Shown here piece by piece: positions 35,974-48,181 of a stretch of 64,000 bases of DNA. The DNA is taken from NCBI GenBank assembly GCA_900312665.1, contig ONZQ02000004.1, positions 1 through 64,000 on the forward strand. The letters are read 5' to 3'. Every line of letters begins with the position of its first letter. Position 1 is the stretch's first letter. The translations under genes and the position numbers were made by a program. The DNA comes from Cephalotrichum gorgonifer (Eukaryota > Ascomycota > Sordariomycetes > Microascales > Microascaceae). A model generated the notes under the pieces. The model made no database searches and was not told the DNA's origin. It saw nothing but the letters and a program-made list of their open reading frames with translations.

Positions 35974-36966
35974 TGCTCTCGAGCTCATCACCAGCTTCCT
36001 GGGGAAGGATAAGAGCAATTCTTTGTAATATACATCTCCTTGACATGTACCACTACTTCGACTACTAGACAAACCCGGGCCTGGGTCTGCTGGCCATGTG
36101 CGATGAATTCATTTCTCTACCTCTAACTGTATACATGTATTCATAAGCGACTACATACTAAGCTCGAAGCGCGGCGGCCCCTTGCACGTAGTGGACTTAT
36201 ATTTATCTCCCTTTGTGCAAAACAAACGTCTCGTTCCTACCGAAAACGCCCCTTGACCTATCCGAGATGGGGCGGCTAGTTATGCTAAAACCGGAGCGGG
36301 GGAAGGTACACCCATACCAGTTCGCAGTGGTTGGAGCTTCTCCCTGCATCCATTGACCGGCCGCCGTTTCGCTCCATGGTCCTGGCGGCGGAGCCGTCCT
36401 GCTGCCACAATGCATCCCTCACTCTGTCGCTTCCACCCCACCTTTGCCCGACACCCGGCACCGGTTGTTGCTGGGGCAAACGTGCCCAACCCCAGCTCCC
36501 AAAGATAACATCGCAGACATGCGCAACACCAAAGAACCCCTCCCTCTACGAATCTAGACCAAACAGCACCAAGTATAAACCGCAGGAGAAGCAGCGCGAA
36601 TAAATCAATTCGACTCCACGTGGTCCGCGATCCGCGATCCGCAATGCCCACAGGGTTCTCGCCCTCTGCATCTTTCCTTTCCAGCTGGTGCTTTGGACAT
36701 CTTGTTCGTTGATACGGGTCTCGGCGGCACATTCCCCGCCAGCCAGAGGCCTGCCGGGGGAGGGAAACCGCGCTCAACGGAGGCACGAAAACGAACACAC
36801 ATAAGAACAGGCCGAAAACGAAACCGAAGCCGGCGGGAATCCCCCTTCAAAGGTGGCGCATCCACCTCGCACCATCGCACCGTCTTACTGAGCCCCTCAC
36901 CTCACCGCCGCCGGAACCAAATAACCCCCCCGCCCCCACCCCGGCATAGAGGCCTACCCCTATACC
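35974..36966. other. Intergenic upstream of Hym1
   Basis: About 990 bases with no supported gene. The right part is pyrimidine-rich on the plus strand (for example 36880-36960), as in many fungal leaders. Confidence 0.5.
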
Positions 36967-38182
36967 ATGTCTTTCCTCTTTGGTCGCGCCAGGCCGAGGC
37001 CTGCCGCTGATTTGCCCAAGCAGGCAAAGGACCTTCTGAGGACTGGCACGGCCGCCAGGACCGAGGACCTCGCGAAGGTGCTCTCGCAGATGAAGCTCAT
37101 ACTCCAGGGGGAGCCCGATACCAACCCCGACCAGGTCTACCAGCTCGTCACTGGCGTCATCGAAGAAGACCTCCTCTACCACCTCGCGATACATCTCCAC
37201 AGGCTACCTTTCGAGTCGCGGAAGGACACACAAGTCATATTCTCCTACATATTCCGGTTCCGCCCCGCCGGCGGCTCCCCAAAATCCGACCCCGTAGCTC
37301 TGTCGTACGTCGTGAACCAGCGCCCCCAGGTCCTGATAGAGCTATGCCGCGGCTACGATCACAAGGAGAGCGCAACGGCTGCAGGCACCGTGCTCCGCGA
37401 GGTACTCAAGGTCGAGGCCGCCGCCGCGGTCATCCTCTACGACGACGGCGAGAAAGAAGGCTCGAGTGCCTACGGGCTTGCGGGGATAGCTAGGGACAAG
37501 CCTCAGGGAGGCAACGGCGTATTCTGGAAGTTCTTTGACTGGATCGACAAGAGCTCATTCGAGGTTGCCGCAGATGCCTTTACCACCTTCAGGGTTAGTC
37601 TTCCTTTTTATCACAGGTGCTTCCCCGGCCCGACGTTGGGAGAAACAACCCCCCCCTTTTTTTTTCGACCTTTCTATACCTATACCTAACACATGGTCTT
37701 TTCTCAAAACCTAGGAACTCCTGACGAAACACAAGGACCTTGTCCCAAGGTATCTCACCGTGAACTTCGATTTGTTCTTCAACAAGTACAACAACGTACT
37801 GGTGCGGTCCAGTAGCTATGTCACCAAGCGCCAGTCCATTAAGCTCCTGGGCGAAATATTACTCGACCGCTCCAACTACAGCGTCATGACGGCCTACGTC
37901 GACAGCGGCGAGCACCTCAAGATCTGCATGAACCTCCTCCGCGACGACCGCAAGATGGTCCAGTACGAGGGCTTCCACGTCTTCAAGGTCTTCGTCGCGA
38001 ACCCCCACAAGTCGGTCGCCGTGCAGAAGATTCTCATCATGAACCGAGAGAAGCTCCTGACCTTCCTCTCACACTTCCTCGAGGACAGGACAGATGACGA
38101 GCAGTTTATCGATGAGCGCGAGTTCTTAATCAAACAGATTAAGAACCTGCCCGCCCAGCCGGTCCCTCCTGCCCAGCGATGA
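36967..38182 (+). CDS. hymA: MO25/Cab39 family protein Hym1 (HymA)
   Basis: MO25-type scaffold that activates germinal-centre kinases and works in the RAM/MOR network controlling NDR kinase, septation, polar growth and conidiophore development. Two exons, 36967-37593 and 37715-38182, give 364 residues, close to the usual family length. The helical-repeat fold is recognisable throughout: ATAAGTVLREVLK, FFDWIDKSSFEVAADAFTTF, then FDLFFNKYNNVLVRSSSYVT, KRQSIKLLGEILLDRSNYSV and FHVFKVFVANP. The first ATG of the frame gives the family N-terminus MSFLFGRARPRPAADLPKQA. A short Gly-rich insertion (residues about 168-188, KEGSSAYGLAGIARDKPQGG) lies before the FWKFFDW segment. Confidence 0.96.
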
Positions 38183-38782
38183 TGACGCAGTGGATTATGA
38201 GGTTGGACAGGTCAATATAGGGGCGGGGCTAGCTTGCTCTATGATCATGCGCCCCCCCTTCCTTCATCGCCCGTAACTGATGGGTCTCGAGGGGGGGGCA
38301 GCCCAAGTTTTGAGGCAACGAGAGGCGTCGATTGATTGTGGTATTACCTCTACTATCGTACACGGTGTTGAGGTACCCTACCGGCGCTGCCGTTTTGAAG
38401 AGGACTAGAACTAGACATAACGTTGATGAGAGGCGGGGAATCATGTCTGGATAAGGAGATATAGGGCGGGACAATTGTCCATGCTACCAACGAGAGAGAC
38501 CATGCACGAGGTTAATGAACCCGCTGCGAATCACCGATATCCAGTATTATTCAGCCTAGCGCCCCCTAAGTCAAAATACCAAACAAAGACATAAATCATC
38601 GCTCATAGTGTACACGAATACCCCACGCGTGCCAACCTAGCGAGGCCTCTGCGAGTGTTGCAGACCGTCCTAGAACGCCGCTGCGCCAAGTACCAGTACC
38701 AACAATGGCCGAAGAGAGAAGGGGGGGGGCGACTCCACGACGCCCGGCAATCGCAGCCTAGTCGAAGGGGGATAACCCTTCC
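38183..38782. other. Convergent 3' regions, Hym1 / Snf12
   Basis: 600 bases between convergent stops. It contains several G-runs and no supported gene. Confidence 0.5.
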
Positions 38783-40530
38783 TTAGCGTGGCTGCGGTGG
38801 AGGCTGCTTTGGGCGCGAAAGGATAACATTGACCGTCTCCCGCGCGTTGTCGGTAGCCCACACACTGCCCTCGCCTCCCTTCCTCCACTCGTCGCCGCTG
38901 GCACGCTCCCCGCCACCCCTGGATGCCTCCCCATTGATGGTTTCCAGGTCGCGCGTCTGCGAGCTTAGCCAATTTCTGAAGAAATTGACGGGGTCATCGC
39001 CGAGGGAGGCGAAGAAGGTGTGCCTCGACTTCGACATAGAAACAGCTTGGACAAGCCGGGCGAGGTGGTCGTCTAGCCCCGAGACTTCCTTGAGCATGCC
39101 GGCGTAACCGGGATCATGGATGAAGGAAACCATTTTCGACCTCAGGGGGTTGTCGACGCTAACCTGTATGTCGTAAATCGTCGGCTCAGGCTTCTTCTGG
39201 AACTCTTCGTCGACCCGGACGGTGTACTGTAGCGAGACCGGGGGCAATGGGCGTAGGTGGGGAGTAATGTAATCCCCCAGGAGCGGGATGTGGCCAATCT
39301 CGGCCCGAACGACCTAGCACGACAAAGTTAACACCAAAATACTCCAGTGGTTCGCAGCCTGCTAGGATATTTATCGTACCTGCTTTAACAAGTCGTCGCA
39401 GCGGAAGTTTCGCTTCTCCTCATCCTCCTGCAGCCCGTAGAATCTGATATATTCCCACACGGCCATCATCGCTTCCTGGCGGTTTGCCTCGTGCATATCC
39501 ACCACGGCGGCAAGCTCGGGCGAGAGCAAGAACCTCTCAGGCTCTTCGTGGCGCGTCAGGTTGATTGTGATGTTGATGTTCTCGTCACCATTTCGCTTGA
39601 AGCAGAACTCATCGAACTCCGCGGCGACGGGGGGGTTGGAAGGAGGCTGACTTCGGTCTGGCTTCTTCCATTCCACGGCCTGGTCTGGTCTCCTCGCATT
39701 AGGGGGGAAATCGACGTTGATAGACTTGAAAAAGTGGGAAAATCGGGGAGCCGGCTTCGTGCCCGTCGTCGCACTCTCGTTGTTCGCGCCGTTCCCGCCC
39801 TCAGACGCGGCAGCGGCAGCGGTTGTCCCTTGGTCCTGCTCGGAGTCGAAATCGTCGTCAAGGAGGCGCCCCTCAATGCGAACACGGTACGTGGGCTCTA
39901 CGTTGGTGCTGAAGTCGAAGCTATCAACGTTTAGCTCGTTGCTTTGCCACGGTTGGTCCTCGGCGGTGTTGGTGATCCAAAGTCGAAGGGTGCGGTGATG
40001 CTGCGCAAAGACGAGGGTTAGAATCTATATTTAATCATACTTCGCGCGCGCCGAGGGGGGAGATGGTGATCATATACCTTTGTATATCGGCTCACGTTGT
40101 CGATCATGTCGAGCCGCTTCCGCGCCAATGTTGCGTCAAGCCTGCGCTCGTAGCCTCGGAGGTTGTTGTACAACAGTACCAGATCCGGGTCGATTGTAGT
40201 ATCCTCGACGCCTTCAGGAATGGCCTTGTCCGTTGGCTTGCGGCTCCTCCGCTTCGCCAATTCGTTCGCTTGCGCCTGCTGCTGCTGCTGCTGCGCGATC
40301 TGGGCCTGGGTCAAGGGAACAGACGGATGGGGGCCTGCCGACATCATTGGGCCTGGAAATGCGCCGTGACACGTTAGAAATCAAAGGAAGAGGCTAAGGC
40401 GAGCGGGTTGATTCGGGGTCCTGAGAAATGCGCGTAGAAGGAGACACTTACCGATTCCGCCCCGTCGCTGGTTCGGGGTTTGACCTTGCCTCTGGGGCGT
40501 CTGGGGATATTGGCGGTACTGGCCCTGCAT
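38783..40530 (-). CDS. SWIB-domain chromatin remodelling subunit (Snf12/Rsc6, SMARCD type)
   Basis: Core accessory subunit of SWI/SNF or RSC, the ATP-dependent nucleosome remodellers. The start MQGQYRQYPQTPQRQGQTPN (40530) is a Gln-rich leader. After an intron comes a polyglutamine run coded by a CAG/CTG repeat (about 40275-40297), then DPDLVLLYNNLRGYERRLDA. The middle exon carries ITINLTRHEEPERFLLSPEL, followed by the SWIB domain: RQEAMMAVWEYIRFYGLQED and CDDLLKQ. The C-terminal region has FIHDPGYAGMLKEVSGLDDH and HTFFASLGDDPVNFFRNWLS, typical of the SMARCD family. Length is roughly 480 residues. Sequence does not separate the SWI/SNF paralogue from the RSC paralogue; filamentous fungi may use one protein for both. 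Confidence 0.88.
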
Positions 40531-41731
40531 TTTGTTATTGGGTGGGCCTAGCCTATCGAAGAGTCGGTCGTTGCTGCAAGAGAGGCAGAAGCAAACTTCT
40601 GCTAGGCTATCGTGAGGTGGGGGGGGCTCGACCGAAAATGCAGACGTGCGATCAATAGGAAGTAATGGGTTCATCCCACAATTGAAGGCATCAGGGTCGC
40701 GACGAGTGACGCGCAGCCTGTCTATCCTCGTAATTTTCTGGGGCTGGGAAGATGGGGACGTGGATGTGGGGGCCGGATCCGCTTGAGATTCGGGAAAATG
40801 TAGACTTGGGCGAGTAAAGATGGCGCACTGGACCAATTGAGTATGGCTTGGGAGGGAAATGGGTGGGGGGGTGTTATTAATTATCCTTAATGCATGGTAT
40901 GAATTATGCACATTTTTGGGGTGGCGGATGGGTGTTAACCATCACGTGAGTTACATAAACTATCACTTGCGACTTCCTGTGCCTCTTTGATGCATCGTTC
41001 CCCCAAAGTTGGTTTGTCCTGGTAAAGTGCAGGTGTCGCGGTATAGTTCTCCCATGCATCTCTATATACAAGCCAAGAAACAAGGGCCCAAGTTGAGAGT
41101 GTACCACTTCCCTTCTCAAATTATCCTAGCGCGATCTCGTCCACTTCGCCCTCCTCGCCAAGAAATGTAGCAAGATCAGAAGCCGTACGCCCATTCCCCA
41201 TGCATTAACCGCGCTTGAGCGGTATGAAATGCAACCATAAATATGCCAAAGTGTGAAAAAAAAGAGATGTATGGTTATTAAACTGTAATCTAAGGGACCA
41301 AAGAATGGGGGGGAGGGGGGGAGGTAGTAGGAAGGTCTGCCGAACGGAGGTATAGAACAAGTAACAAGGAGCGCGCTTAAGTAGAAGTTGGGGGGAAAAG
41401 ATTATAGCAATATGGGCTATGTCGGTCAGACAGTAGTCTGAGATGGGCAACAAGGTGGCTAGTCGACTATATACATAAGTTCGCTGTCGACTGATGCCGA
41501 AAGACAAAGCAAAAGGCGTACGGCGGATAAAGGTTGCGCGGAGTTCAATATGAGGAAAGACGGGTTGATGCTCACAATGGGCTCACGATCCCGGGGCGGC
41601 GGGACACTATGAACTCATACGTCTGCCCACTTTTATACGTCCCGGATCGGTATGTAGGAGCCGGGAGCGGTCGCATGGGGGACGAGGCGGCGAAGAGCGG
41701 CGGGTAGAGGTGTGGTCGATGCAGTGTTGAA
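40531..41731. other. Intergenic: Snf12 promoter and PDK1 3' side
   Basis: 1.2 kb without a supported gene. Open frames on the minus strand at about 40381-40911 and 41205-41507 have biased composition and no family features. Confidence 0.5.
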
Positions 41732-44242
41732 TTAAAAAGCGGACCCTAGCCCACTCTTGGATTGGCGCTTGCTGAACCGGTTCATCTTGCTCGACGAACC
41801 ATCGCCGCCGCCGGCTTGAGATTTGCTCAGATGGTTCCGCCCGGACTTATCGCTTATTGTGAATCCTTCCGAGAACGCGTTCCCCCCACCCAGCGTGCTA
41901 GCAGGGCTCGACATCCTGGAGGACATGTCTCCGAAATCGTTGTCATTGCTGGAGGACCCCGCGATGTTCTGTGAAATGGCCATTTCTCTCGCACGCTCCA
42001 GCGCTTCTAGCCACTCGTCCACCGATCCAGACGCCGGGACACTGGCGCCCGACGCCGATCTGGGCTCCTCAAACGTGTAGTGCGTGCCTCCCTGGAGATA
42101 TGGCGGTTAGATCCTACTGTAGAAGCAACTGCCACGGCTTGGGGTTCGACTTACAGTATCCACACACCACACTGGCTGGCCCTTGGCATCAATGTGACTT
42201 TTCCACGCACAATCCGACGATACGAGAGATATATCTTGCTTCGCCCTCTTCTCCTCTCCACCGGCAGGGGCAAGGATAATGCGCCCGCTCGATGTGACCA
42301 TTACTAGCCTCTGACGTTTCTTGGTCGTGCTTCCACCGAAGAACCTTGACAGCTTCTTATGCCCGTCATTGTGTTCGCCGCCCTTGCCGGTGATATGGGA
42401 CAGTGGGGCAGATATTACCATGAGATCCCCCAGTTTGAGGATTCTTTCGTTGGGTCGGGTAAGCACGGATGACCACTCAAAGTCCAGCTGCGTCGGGGGG
42501 GGCAGTTCGGTGATGACAAGCGAATGCCGGACGGTACTGTTTGGCGTTGCTGCGGGTCTATGAGGTGCCGAGTGCCCGCGTGGCCCCGCAACCGCCGTTG
42601 AGGCGCCAGACTGCCCATTTAGCTGGATGATGTGCGGGTCCTGAGCTGGTGGTACGTATGGGCGCAACCGAGGAGCCTTTGTTCTCCATAGCGCCTTGCC
42701 AAACTGACAACCGTCAAAGAATTCATGGTTCTTGATATGCTCGATTGTGAGGCGTTGCGAGGGATCGAGTACCAGTAGTCGCTCCACGAGGTCCCTGGCC
42801 GCAGGAGGGAAGCCTGGTGGAAACTCGTAATCTAGACCAACAATCTTCTGGAATGTTAGGTATTCCGAACCCCCCTTGAACGGCGGCCTGCCTGCGATAA
42901 GCTGGTAAACGATGCAACCAAACGCCCACAGATCGCTGGCTTTACACGAGCTCTTGTTCGTGAGAAGCTCCGGGCTCACATATTCCGCCGTACCGACAAA
43001 CGAGCGAGCTCTCCCATCTTCAACCTTGCGAGATTGGCCGTCGGGACCACCGCCGTCTCTGCCATCACCTGCCCGGGGGTCTGCCAGCATCTTGGCTGTA
43101 CCGAAGTCAGTGATCTTGATATGCATGTGGTCATCCAACAACACATTCTCCGGCTTCAGGTCCCGGTGTATAACCCCTCTCGAGTGCATATACTCCACGG
43201 CGTCGAGGATCTGGGCGCCGTAAAACCTGGCGCACTCTACGTCAAAAGTACCGGTTCGTTTCAAGGCGCCAAGGAGCTCTCCGCCACTGCAGTAGTCGAT
43301 TACGTAGTAGAGGGAGGCTTCGTCTTGGAAGGTGTAGTAGAGCCGTACTATACCGGGGTGCTCGGTGAGTCGGTTGAGCGTGTTCTTCTCGATATTGACG
43401 TATTTGATCTTCTTCTCCTTGATGATGTGCTTCTTCTCCAAGACCTTTATAGCATACTCCTTAAGAGTCTGCCTGTCCGTGGCCAGGTAGACGGTGCTGT
43501 AGGACCCCTCGCCCAGGACGCGGCCGAAGCTGAAATCCCTGACCCCCTTCTTCACATGACGGATAACGGTCTGGCCATTCGCATCAACTTCCCTCCTGAC
43601 GCCGACAGCGGCGCCTCGTTCTTGCCATTCCTGGCTGCTCGTTGGGAGAGGCATTTCGGGGCCGTAATCTTGAGGCGGATGAGCGGCTTGGTTCCCTCCC
43701 ACATATCCGCCGGCCATCCCTCTGGAGCTTCCGCGGGGAGGGAGATTTCGGCCCCCAGGTGATGGGTTCTGGGGTCCGTCACTTTGGCTCGGCTCCCAGG
43801 AGGCGGAATTTTGGGGGCGGTGTCGATAGCTGCCGTGGGCACGAGAGGGTTGGTTGGAGAGGCCTGGGTCTTGGGCTGTTCCCGACGACGGCGCGTTCCG
43901 AGAGCTCCGCGGGGCGGGACTCTGGGCCATATTGTTGTTATGCGCATAGAGCGCATCCAAGGCCGATTGTCGAAGACGCGATGCGGAGCTGGCCTCCCTA
44001 ACATGCCCTCGGGTATCTTGGCTGGGGGTAGCATGGTGTCCCTGTCGGGCCACGGCCTGGCCGCCGACTTGTGGGTAAGATGGCGGTTCTTGGGGGTTCT
44101 CGTGTTGGATGGGCCGGTCATCAGTCGCTGGTTCGGTATGCTTGGCGAGAATCGGAGCATCGGGCGAGTTCGGCGGGGCATCGTCAGGATTCGCGATTCT
44201 AAGGCCGCCGAGCGCCTGGGACAAGCTAAGGTCACCACTCAT
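41732..44242 (-). CDS. PDK1-type AGC kinase (Pkh1 / PkhA)
   Basis: Master kinase that phosphorylates the activation loop of other AGC kinases; fungal Pkh kinases respond to sphingoid bases and control endocytosis and cell-wall integrity. Exons 44242-42155 and 42091-41732 encode 815 residues. A disordered N-terminal region of about 245 residues precedes the kinase. Motifs: glycine loop VLGEGSYSTVYLA, catalytic lysine in YAIKVLEKKH, HRDLKPENVLL, DFGTAKML, and activation loop SFVGTAEYVSPELL. The substitution-prone PDK1 segment YCSGGELLGALKRTGTFD is present. A PH-like domain follows (KLGDLMVISAPLSHITG, KKRQRLVMVTSSGRIILAPA). The tail has a Ser-rich region ending SKSGLGSAF. The loop between DFG and the activation threonine is about 20 residues longer than in human PDK1. 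All catalytic residues are present. MSGDLSLSQALGGL is taken as the start. Confidence 0.95.
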
Positions 44243-45413
44243 TGTGGCTTCGGAAGAGGAAGGTGAGGGTACATAAGGATGGACCACAGTCCAGATGGTT
44301 GAGAGGTTTCTCCTTCGGACCTTCGCCTTCGCGTTGAGCGTGGTGATGGTGATGGGCAGGCCGAGGGAGGTACGGGTAAGCAAGGTCGTGACAATGACAA
44401 TGACAGGGCAGTGCCCAACGCCAGTGCCAGCCGCGCTGGAGATTGTGGAGTAAGGTTGTCTGCCCCCTGGTCCGTTATTCAGGTAAGAAGGTTGACCTCC
44501 CCATTCAAGCTACACTGTGACGTTCGGTGGGGTTTCAGGGCCCGCAAGCGCTAATTTATGGAAAGGTGGCAGGTGCTTGATTACAGAGCCACAGTGCCTT
44601 GCACGGTATTATTATGGCGGGACTTAACATTGCTTGTAATATCAATGTTGAACGGATACGAGGAATGGACCCATCTTTCTTTGGGAATCATTCAAGGCAG
44701 GACGAAGTAGTGACGACTCCAGCCCCTGTCGGGTCGGTAGCCCACTTCCTTTAGCAGGAGGGAGACCGTGGGCTTTCCTTTCGGCAGCTGGAGATGACGT
44801 CCTCCTTTTAGGCTCCGACTTTGTTATTATTAGTACTCGCAATCCCATCGACACATCTGGCTCCGCCAGCCAATATCCTGCGTCATCCGCCATTCATTAT
44901 CTGCTCATATCGTATCGTCAATTATGCACCCACCTTCCCCTTCCTCTGTTCATCCTACTTGTACTTCCTCAATCCCGGAGTAGACTTGAGACGGAAGGTG
45001 CTGGTGATAGCTTCGTGAAGTGGGTCCCGGTTCCGTGCAGCTTTCACAACGGGTAGTGTAGAATACATGTATCTCCAGACCTCTCACTAGTGCAAGTACA
45101 CGCACAACCATCCCACCTTCCACCTTCCCCCCCGATCACCCGATATAAGAAGTCGCCGCGACGCTTTCTCCGTGGGGCAGAGCGACTGTGCCTCTGGACC
45201 TTGGGCTTCATGGCCCTCCGTTTCTTACTTCAGAACCATCGTGTGTCTTTGGTCAATGTCCGATCCGTAGATACATGTCTCCGTTTTGACCTCGAATTTT
45301 CGGCCACCCCAACCTCCAGCTTCCGGAAGTGGATTTGATTTTCGTCTCCATTGATACCTATCCTCCTAGCCGTCACAGCGCGTTGGGTCACATATTGTAC
45401 GGAATAGTCGAGG
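44243..45413. other. Divergent promoter region, PDK1 / Cdc26-like gene
   Basis: About 1.17 kb between start codons of divergent genes. A cluster of C/T-rich plus-strand sequence (44880-45150) resembles a fungal promoter or leader. No further gene can be supported. Confidence 0.5.
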
Positions 45414-46706
45414 ATGCTGCGACCCAACGCAACAAAGATAGCTTTAACCCGCGCAGAGATCAAGCATTTAGAGAATAGGAAGGGCTTTCCACGATATCTC
45501 TTTCATCGCCCACTGGCCGCCGCTCGACATCCCGACGAGGCCTCTCTGGACCCTGTCCGTGGCACGCACGATGTCCTGGAGTTGCCTTTTCGGACAGCCC
45601 TGCCCCACCACTTAGATGTCAATGACAACATTCAGATGTCCGATACTGGTAGTGGTGGAACCTCGTCCATTCTATACCCTCAATCGCCCAGCCCTACTCA
45701 ACGTTACGGAACAGATGCAGGGGCATCCGTACCGCAAGCGAGGGCGCAAAGTGGTCAAATGACAGCGGCCGTTTCTCTGTCTGGTTCCAGGTTGGGGGAG
45801 ACGTCACGCCAGAGTTCCGGTGCCTCCGAAGATACAAACAGCTCTGGAGTTTTCCCACCATCCCCGTTCCCGTTCCCGTCCGCCATAAACGCGTGCCTGC
45901 CATCAGGGGAGCGTGAGGTAAGCTCGTCAGACTATGGGCCTAGCGTCGGGCTGCCCTCTTTACAGACTGGGGCGGTCCTCCAGGAGTCCAACACACAGAA
46001 TCCAATCCATGATGTCGGTCCGCCCTGGAGTATTTGAGATCCCACGCTGGGCTTGCTTCGTCGTTGCTCATCATGTGGAATTAGTATCACGATAGCGGAC
46101 TCATCCCATCGAAACATCCTTCGGCCCCGTCCCCTCTTGCAGGGTCTACCGAATATTCGGCTAAAACGGGGGTAAGTAGCCTGGCCGGCACACCTGTCAG
46201 TTGCCTCTTTCTGACTGCTGGAGACAAAGAGTCAGAGGGACCCCGCGGATCTCCAAATGCCCAGTCTTCGACCCCCTCCGAGGAGTTCTCCGCCTGTTTT
46301 TGAATCGCATTACGGGGCAAGCCTCGATATCTACGTCCAAGCCGTGGCGACAAGCGGCGACGAGCTTGTCATACCGCCAGCAGAGGCGGATTCCCGCACC
46401 ACTTCACTTCCCCCGTATAACGATACACTAGGTGCATCATGGCAGCCGCAGACGCCGCGGAACCTCCCCGAGTCTCGTCATCACAGCCGCTTGGTGGGCA
46501 TGGGCGTGGGCGCGGGCGCGGGCGTGGATTTGACAACAGTATCTAGTGGCCAAACATTTCCAAGTACCCGGCCGGAAGCAGCGTCCATTACAAGTACAGC
46601 TCGGCGTCGACGATGGAGGGGAAGTCCTATCGGATTGCAGACGCCGGGTTTCGTAGGCTTGTTTGGGGGTATAGAGAATGCGGACGAGTTCGCATCGTCG
46701 TCATAG
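45414..46706 (+). CDS. Unassigned protein with Cdc26-like N-terminus
   Basis: Three exons fit in frame: 45414-45917, 46143-46171 and 46238-46706, giving 333 residues. The start MLRPNATKIALTRAEIKHLE resembles the conserved N-terminal motif of the anaphase-promoting complex subunit Cdc26 (ML-R-x(2,3)-T-x-I/L-x-L-x(2-3)-D/E-I). In Cdc26 that peptide inserts into the TPR groove of Cdc16/Apc6. The rest is low in order, rich in Ser, Pro, Thr and Gly, with a Gly-Val run (VGMGVGAGAGVDL) and an ending SPIGLQTPGFVGLFGGIENA. I recognise no other domain. Known Cdc26 proteins are mostly short, so a tail this long is unusual. The 29-nt middle exon and both acceptors are inferred from frame only. Treat function as a hypothesis; the gene model itself is moderately supported. 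Confidence 0.5.
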
Positions 46707-47241
46707 AAAGGATGTTTACCTGTATGCTTGTAGCGCTGGGAGGGGGGGATGGGGCCTGTACGAATATCTTAGTAGTATGGTCGAGCTAACAATGGTAGAG
46801 CAGTCTTAAGTGTCGACGATGCATGTTAAGGAGAGGCTGGCAGGGAGACTTTGTTTTTCTTTCCTTGCCGCCGTTATTATTATAATTAGGGCTGGAATAT
46901 CGCCATGTTCACACCCCAAAAGTAGAGAAGATCCGTCATGCAGACGGACATTGGGTCTTGAGAGGGTTAGGCGCAAGAGAATTGGATCGATCGTGGTGCA
47001 ATTCCTGTCCTGTATGAGGTGAGAGGTGCGTCTGGAAGTGACTAGAAAGATGGGTGCAGAAGTCCAAGGCCGCTAAACCAAAAACGCCTCTAAGCGCGAC
47101 TTGGGTAATAATTACTCGTAATACATGCGGCACCAACCGAACCCCAGAGTCAACACCTCAAATTCGTCACCATCGCTATCCCTACCCCCCACCACCATCG
47201 CGATCGCGATCGCCATCTCACACCTGCTTGGATAGGTTGAA
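46707..47241. other. Intergenic, no gene seen
   Basis: 535 bases between two plus-strand genes, containing the 3' side of one and the promoter of the next. Nothing distinctive. Confidence 0.5.
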
Positions 47242-47766
47242 ATGAAGGCGCTTGCTTCAACTTTCCTACGTAGCAGGCGAGTACCACAGTCGACCCCGTG
47301 GCTGCTAAGACCGGGAATCACCATAACCACCATAACCACCCCATTTGCATTTCTCAGGATGTCATCTACGGATCCCCCCCCAAAGCCGTCTCCGGACACC
47401 AACAGCAGCTCGCAGGACGAGGCGCTGCCGACTTCTACTACCGCCTTCGCATCTGCCCCACGACCACTACCACTGCCCGAACCAGGCCAAAACCAGAACG
47501 GCGAGGGCGCGACGACAAAGCTTGACGTGAGTGGCGATGGGACAACCGTGAAGCTCGACCACCTCGGCCCCCTCGTCGTCAACAAAGACGGAACACTGTC
47601 CCGTATCGGTAACTGGGTAGAAATGAACGACATCGAGCGGAAGAACACTCTACGGATTTTGGCGAAGAGAAATCAGCTCCGCCTCACAGACCTTCGCGGG
47701 GAAGCCGACAGCGGCGCAAAGGCTCCCAGCCATGTTGGTGGTGGACAAGGAGGAGGATCAGAATAG
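47242..47766 (+). CDS. Conserved fungal protein of unknown function
   Basis: Single-exon frame of 174 residues. The first 40 residues are rich in Arg, Ser and Thr with almost no acid (MKALASTFLRSRRVPQSTPW), resembling a mitochondrial targeting sequence. A second ATG (MSSTDPPPKPS) could give a form without it. The middle is disordered. The C-terminal third is compact and looks conserved: LDHLGPLVVNKDGTLSRIGN, then WVEMNDIERKNTLRILAKRN. Short ascomycete proteins with this DHLGP...NKDGTLSRI...W block occur widely in my recollection, with no assigned role. I give it no function. Confidence 0.75.
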   Translation: MKALASTFLRSRRVPQSTPWLLRPGITITTITTPFAFLRMSSTDPPPKPSPDTNSSSQDEALPTSTTAFASAPRPLPLPEPGQNQNGEGATTKLDVSGDGTTVKLDHLGPLVVNKDGTLSRIGNWVEMNDIERKNTLRILAKRNQLRLTDLRGEADSGAKAPSHVGGGQGGGSE

Positions 47767-48181
47767 CTGATACTACGGGCCTCGCTGCATGTTCTATAGA
47801 CTATACCCAAACATAGAAACCACATATATGGTGCTCAAAACACAGGTGGAAAAAAAAAAAGTTGCATATTCTTGCGGAACTAGAAGACATGGCATCATCG
47901 CGCCCCCCCCACCCACCTTCTTCCCCCCTCTTTACGTTCTCTCATATGCGTCAATGCTATCCACCGTACAGGCCCCAATCCCCCAGTCCCCCAGTCCCCC
48001 AGCCTCCAACCACATTAACAAAGCCAAAACGCCCACCGCAAATCGAACTCAAAGGCTCCCAGTAATACCAAAACACCCCGTGTACTCATGAACAAAGTTT
48101 CCTTCCTAACTAACAATCCTTGGTGGTGTGTAGTGGTGAACCAACAGGGAAAGAGAGAGGGGGGGAGAGACATTTAAGGCG
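47767..48181. other. Convergent 3' regions
   Basis: 415 bases between convergent stops of the orphan gene and the bZIP gene. It contains an A-run near 47850 and C-rich stretches, but no gene. Confidence 0.5.

Noticed and set aside
43034..43762. Antisense open frame of 242 codons over the PDK1 kinase domain
   Set aside because: It lies entirely opposite invariant kinase motifs, with no splice signals or recognisable domain.
3232..44242. Idea that RasGAP, MO25 and PDK1 form a co-regulated signalling cluster
   Set aside because: They are separated by unrelated housekeeping genes in mixed orientations with separate promoters; fungal genomes rarely cluster such genes, and nothing in the sequence links them.
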